Below, piece after piece: positions 59,101 through 64,000 of a DNA stretch of 64,000 nucleotides (position 1 is its first letter; each line of letters starts with the position of its first letter). A program made the translations under genes and the position numbers. The notes under the pieces are model-generated. The model worked only from the letters and a program-made list of their open reading frames with translations. It had not been told where the DNA came from and searched no databases. The DNA comes from Ambrosia x helenae (taxonomy: Eukaryota > Streptophyta > Magnoliopsida > Asterales > Asteraceae), in the NCBI GenBank assembly GCA_030844895.1, contig CM061224.1, forward strand, positions 78,782,127 to 78,846,126, given 5' to 3'.

Positions 59101-60214
59101 CTGATCATGTTCATCCGATGGCAAATGCTAATCGTGATAAGAAGTCTGAAAAGATTGATGTTAAGAAAAAGAATGATGTTAAGAATGTGGTTGAAAAGAA
59201 TGAGCTGAATGAACCAAGTGACAAACCTGTAAAGGTGTTTTATCGGATGGAAGGATCCGATAAAATCATTGCTGATGAGGAATTTCCGATTAAAAATGTT
59301 AACTATTCTAAACTTGATAAAATCTGGCAAGAAAGCACAATATGGTTTCCAAAACATGAAAGAACCAATGAAATTCCACCAGAAATCTTAAAGAAACTGT
59401 TTTCAGAAGTTCCTCAAGAGCCAAAAATTCATGTCACTGAGTTCATTCGACCAGATGATAAAGCAAATGGTTTTCATGAACCTTCTTACTCGAAAGGACC
59501 ACTTCCTGAGAGTTTAAGAAATCAACAATATAATGATCAATTTCCTGTAAGATCATTTGCTTCACCAAATGCTCATTATGTGTTTGAGGAATATAGAAAA
59601 TGCTTTAAATGTGGAGAACGCGGGCATTTACTTGCTCAGTGTCCATATGTAAGGCACAAAGACATGAAGTTGAGGTTAAGAATTCCATGAAAAAGCCGAT
59701 TGATCATTATATTCCACCGCATAGACGGACTGTTCCTCAACAACAACATTTTCATAATCAAAACAATTTTCAAATGAGGAACAACCGTCCATTTCATTAT
59801 GATCAAAGGAATCGGATTGCAATGGAACAATCTTGGAGAAAACCAGTGGTGAACACAACAGCTGATAGACAAAAGGTTCCACAAAAACCAATTGTCAAGT
59901 CAAATGTTGGACCTAAGTCTGTTCATTCAGATAAGGTTGCTAAGAAAGTTACTTTTAGTAACAATGTTCAGAAACCTATTGAGAAACCAAAATCTCAAAT
60001 TCGTATTCTCAAAAGGTCTGAACAATCTTGGACACCTAATGGTACTCCAGGAGCTTCTACTTCAAAGGTGAGTGATAAAAATGAAACTGTTTTGAAAAAT
60101 CAGAAAACGATTGATTCAAAACAGAAAGTTGTTGAAAAAGTCAATGAGAATGATTCTTTGAAAGCCAAAGTTCAAAGGCCCAAGACTCAGGCTTGGGTCC
60201 CCCGAAAGAACTAA
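56189..60214 (+). pseudogene. gag: S4 gag: about 1340 codons, two zinc knuckles, near intact
   Basis: The start ATG at 56189 gives MWRFQTTSGS, matching S1 and S2; an in-frame ATG two codons upstream is not conserved. It has the copia gag domain (LTQAITSDLLHQF; TSKQLWDKL), a P/Q/Y-rich stretch and knuckle 1 CFNCGEKGHFKREC (57674-57716). An N/Q-rich stretch, an acidic tract (ESESDDSETEMEVESE), a coiled coil (LTEENKQLRISRDSAI) and knuckle 2 CFKCGERGHLLAQC (59601-59642) follow. The basic tail ends QAWVPRKN and TAA (60212-60214). Single-base losses near 56964, 57036 and 59659 shift the frame. Some lie in short base runs, so sequencing error is possible. Gag would build the particle and bind RNA. 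Confidence 0.9.
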
Positions 60215-60235
60215 TTGTTTACTTTTTGTGTGCAG
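60068..60235 (+). other. Candidate intron spanning the gag-pol stop codon in S4
   Basis: A consensus donor AAAG|GTGAGT begins at 60068 and an acceptor TTTTTGTGTGCAG|G ends at 60235. The length is 168 nt, a multiple of 3, and it contains the gag TAA. Removing it would put gag and pol in one frame. S1 and B keep an acceptor-like TAG/CAG at the same place, but the donor is not conserved in S1 or S2. Splicing is a hypothesis. Confidence 0.3.
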
Positions 60236-63200
60236 GGAGCTTCAGTTGGCCCTATTAGCAGTCTCTGGATTGTTGATAGTGGAGCTTCAGGCCACATGAC
60301 GGGGGATTTGGCGTTGCTGTTTGATGTGAAGAATATTAATGGAGGATATGTTGCGTTCGCGGGAAATAAAGGAGGTTATATCACGATGGAAGGAAGCGTG
60401 AGTAACGGGGTTGTGACTTTCGAGCGGATTTCTTATGTCAAACAGATAGACTATAATCTGTTGAGCGTCAGTCAAATATGCGATAAACAATTTTCTGTGC
60501 ATTTTGATGACAAATCCTGCTACATCCTCAAACCGGGCTTCAAGATTCCAAAGGAGTGGGTTATGTTGATGGCACCTCGAGTCAACAATCTTTACATTCT
60601 TGATATGTCCAAGGCAATGACACCACAGGGCAGATAACATGCTTTCTATCCAAGGCGACCGAAAAAGAATCGATAATGTGGCACCGCAGGATGGGGCACA
60701 TTCATCTGAGGAAAATGAATCAGTTAGTGAGAAATGGACTTGTCGATGGAGTTAACGTGAAACATTTCCATCTAAACGACAAGTGTGTGAGCTGCATGAA
60801 AGGAAAACAACACAGACAATCCCATAAAGTGAAGAAAGTTAACTTTGTTGAGATGCCGCTTGAGCGATTGCACATGGACCTTTTTGGACCGGTCAAGCGC
60901 AAAAGTCATCTTGGAGAGCTCTATTGTTTAGTCGTCACTGATGACTATTCACGATTTTCATGGGTGATGTGTTTGAAGAACAAAAGCGACACCTTTACCA
61001 ACCTACAAGTTCTGTTCACTCGGCTGGAGAATATTTACAATTTGAAGATAAAAAGGATCAGGAGTGACAACGGGACGGAGTTTAAAAATGCAAAGATGGA
61101 TGAACTTTGTGAAAGCAAAGGGATTCATCATGAATATTCAGCTCCGTATACCCCGCAACAGAACGGTGTTGCTGAAAGAAAGAATAGGACTCTGATTGAG
61201 GCTGCTAGAACGATGCTCGCTGACTCAAATCTTCCAGTAATGTTCTGGAACGAGGCGATTTATGCAGCAAACTATACATTAAATCGGGTTTTGACAGTGA
61301 AGAAGTTTGGAAAAACATCTTATGAGCTGTTACACCGACGAAAGCCCAATTTAGAGTATCTAGAACCATTTGGGGCGCCATGTACGATGTTGAATCCAAG
61401 CGAGAAGTTTAGTCCTAAAGCTGAAGAGGGATATTTTGTTGGATATGCAACCCCGCTCAAACGGGTATTCAACAAGAGAACTCGTCAAGTGGAGGATTGG
61501 GCTAACGTGGAAGTTCAACGTTACACACAAAATTTGCAAGGCACGGGCCCTGATTGGATGTTTGATTACAAAGATTTCTTTGAATCATTCAATCTAGATA
61601 GCCTGGTTGAAGAAGCTGTTATCAGATTACTTTACGAGTGTGAAAACGCGGCAACTTCACCATTGATGCGTCCAATCACCGTAAACCCCCCACCAGCTTC
61701 TAGTGATACCAGTGCTCCTACACAAGAAGAAGAGTTGTTTCAAGAAGCTTCAACTTCATTAGACACTTCAGAATCTGAAGATGAACAATTTGAAGAAGCC
61801 GTTCTTGAAAATGCAGAAGATTTAGAAGAGCAAACTGTGAACCCAACTCCAAATCCAGATGTTGCTTCATCATCTAACACGGGTCATGATCAGGATGTTG
61901 TAGAGAACTTGACTGCTCAGACGGGAGTGATTGTACCTGTTAATCCGGAATCTCGGATTTATCGTATTCACCCGCTGGAGCAAGTAATCGGTGATCCTGG
62001 TAGTGGAGTGATGACCAGAGGGCAGCTTAAAAGCGTTAATTCGCCAGAGAGTTTTGGTGCTTTAGCATTGTATGCCAAAATTCAGAAATCTGGTAGCCAA
62101 AATGATTGGTCGTTTGCATGTTATGTGTCGCAGGTAGAGCCAAGGACATACAAAGACGCTTTGCAAGAAGATGCCTGGGTTGAGGCAATGCAGGAAGAGT
62201 TATTGCAATTCCAGAAATTAGGAGTCTGGACGCTCACAGATTTGCCGCCGGGAAGAAAGAAAATTGGCACTAAGTGGGTGTTTAAGTGCAAAAAGGATGA
62301 TCGTGGAGTTATTGTAAGGAACAAAGCCAGATTGGTTGTGCAGGGTTTCCATCAAATCGAAGGAATTGATTACAACGAAATCTATGCACCAGTAGCACGA
62401 ATGGAAGCTATTCGGATGTTCCTTGCGTTTGCTTCGTATAAGAAATTCAAAGTCTATCAAATGGACGTCAAGAGCGCATTTCTGTATGGTAAAGTCAAGG
62501 AGGAGGTTTATGTTGGGCAACCACCGGGCTTTGAGGACCCAATCCACCGGGACAAGGTCTACGTGCTGAACAAAGCTTTATATGGTTTGCACCAGGCTCC
62601 AAGACAGTGGTACGAGGAGCTAAGTACATACCTCATCTCCAAAGGATTCAAGCGCGGCCTCGTCGATTGCACCCTCTTTACGAAGAAGACGGGAGATGAC
62701 TTGCTTCTAGTACAGATTTACGTTGATGATATTATATTTGGTTCAACTAACGAACTCTTGTGCAGGGAATTTGAAACTGTTATGCAGGAGAAGTTCGAAA
62801 TGAGCGCTATGGGAGAAATGCAGTTTTTCCTCGGCTTACAGGTGGATCAAAGACCAGACGGGATCTTCATTCACCAGACGAAATACGTAGCCGACATCTT
62901 GAGCCGATTCCAGATGGAGGACTCTAAGCAGATGGATACCCCGATTCAACCCAATCACGGGATTGGAGTGGACGCTAAGGGGGAGCTGACAGATCCATTT
63001 ACATACAGAGCAATCATCGGATCTCTGATGTATTTGACAGCGTCTCGACCAGATATTATGTATGCAACGTGTCTCTGTGCGCGTTACCAATCGAAGCCGA
63101 AACAAAGTCATCTGACGGCGGTCAAGCGTATCCTTCGATATCTGAAGGGTTGTCCATCAAAAGGACTTTGGTACCCTAATGATGATGATTTTGATTTTAT

Positions 63201-63666
63201 TGCTTTTAGTGATGCAGATTGGGGCGGCTGTGACAAAGACAGCAAATCAACAACAGCCGGTTGCCAATTTTTAGGGAGCAGGTTAATTACCTGGCAATGC
63301 AAGAAACAGACTTCCGTCGCACTGTCTACATGTGAAGCCGAGTACATTTCAGCCTCGAGTTGCTGTTCGCAAGTGCTCTGGATCCAACAACAGATGGTCG
63401 ATTACGGTTTGCAGTTTCTTAAAACCCCTATACACTGTGACAACGAAGCCGCAATTGCATTAACTAAAAATACTGAAAATCATTCTAAAGCTAAACATAT
63501 CCGGATTAAATATCATTTTATCCGTGACTGTTATGCTAAGGAATTGATTGACATGGTCAAAATCCATACTGACTACCAACGTGCAGATTTGTTTACAAAA
63601 GCTTTTGACAGATCCCGCTTTGAATATCTTTTGAAAGTAAACAATATAAAGGAAAAACAGGACTAA
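60215..63666 (+). pseudogene. pol: S4 pol: protease-integrase-RT-RNase H, one frameshift
   Basis: Pol follows the gag TAA in the same frame. Protease has WIVDSGASGHMTGD (near 60268). One base is missing at about 60628-60631 (after MTPQG), after which 996 codons are open from 60676. The integrase zinc domain is WHRRMGHIHLRKMN / CVSCMKGKQHR. The core has D (MDLFGP), D (RSDNGTEFKN) and E (QNGVAERKNRTL). RT has MDVKSAFLYG and IYVDDIIFGS with both catalytic aspartates. RNase H has FSDADWGG, STCEAEYIS and HCDNEAAIAL. The end is KEKQD-TAA (63664-63666). All catalytic residues that I can check are present. The absence of an ATG fits expression with gag, by readthrough or splicing. Confidence 0.93.
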
Positions 63667-64000
63667 TCGGCTCCTCGGTTTATCATTTTTCGTTTTTAGT
63701 TTTAGATTTAAATTTTTGCTAATTGGGAATTTCTCTTTGCTAATTGGGAATTTCTCTTTACTATCATAATCCTCAAAGAAGTTGATGCTTTCGAGGGGGT
63801 TGTTTAATCCTCAAAGAAGTTGATGCTTTCAAGTGGATTGTTTCTTTCAAATTTGTTTTTCAGAAAATTAAAAACCCAAAAATATGTTCTTTATTTTAGG
63901 GGGAGTCATTTTATCAGAAAAACCAAAAACATTAAAATTTTTTCAAAATACCTAAAAATTAGAAAAACCCAAAATGATTTCCTGGATAAAAAGAGGAAAT
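63667..64000 (+). other. S4 post-pol region with direct repeats and PPT-like tract
   Basis: Non-coding. Two adjacent direct repeats occur: TTGCTAATTGGGAATTTCTC (63716-63760, two copies) and an ATCCTCAAAGAAGTTGATGC unit (about 63769-63840, two copies). A TTTAGGGGGAG tract lies near 63895-63905. The end resembles the S2 spacer near 29870-30090. Confidence 0.75.

Larger units (their letters stand above)
54974..64000 (+). mobile_element. S4: best-preserved Sirevirus-like copia element, 3' end outside window
   Basis: The order is 5' LTR, PBS, leader, gag, pol and the start of the pol-ORF3 spacer. Coding is almost continuous: about four single-base losses in gag and protease are the main breaks. 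ORF3 and the 3' LTR would lie beyond the window. It is more divergent from S1-S3 than those are from each other, so it may be a separate subfamily. Confidence 0.93.

Overview
This window is plant nuclear DNA made almost entirely of nested LTR retrotransposons. I found no host gene that I can support. Four copies belong to one Ty1/copia family. Reverse transcriptase and RNase H motifs (CARYQ, CCSQVLWIQQQ), an initiator-Met tRNA primer site directly after the LTR, internal polypurine tracts and a long third ORF downstream of pol all suggest the SIRE/Sirevirus clade. An Asteraceae host is my inference from the style of the copia and gypsy sequences. The sequence alone does not prove it.

Layout. 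S1 (minus, 1-10930) is a decayed Sirevirus-like copy cut by the window start. A gypsy solo LTR (1709-3124) sits in its pol, and four tandem 549-bp units lie in its gag. S1 interrupts a second, more distant copia fragment, B (plus, 10931-15786), which has gag, protease, integrase and a remnant third ORF. That remnant is split by a gypsy solo LTR with a clean TSD (14255-15505). S2 (plus, 15787-35834) is inserted in B. It has a 5' LTR, PBS, long leader, gag, a 1138-codon pol frame and a third ORF. Its gag is split by T (20373-25655), a non-coding, minus-strand small LTR element present as a tandem array of four LTRs and three internal domains. The S2 3' LTR is fused to G1 (35835-42372), a gypsy element carrying gag only. 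S3 (minus, 42826-51374) is another family copy, facing S2 tail to tail and ending at a 100-N gap. After the gap come 1.4 kb of unassigned DNA, a probable gypsy LTR (52897-54973) and S4 (plus, 54974 to the window end), the best preserved copy.

How the parts work together. In the Sirevirus-like family, the LTR would drive a gag-pol RNA. Gag is unusually large, with two CCHC knuckles about 640 residues apart. Pol has the order protease-integrase-RT-RNase H. A separate protein of about 1180 codons (ORF3) follows pol after about 2.3 kb. The DNA ahead of ORF3 repeats the LTR core promoter layout (GGCGAA motif, short spacer, CTATATATA) and then a leader rich in the same motif, so ORF3 may have its own promoter. 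T and G1 lack polymerases and would depend on enzymes supplied by other elements.

The strongest leads are the conserved ORF3 with its LTR-like internal promoter, the T array whose middle LTRs are visible recombinants, the in-frame loss of the RT catalytic motif in S2, and tRNA-like A-box/B-box modules inside the gypsy LTRs.
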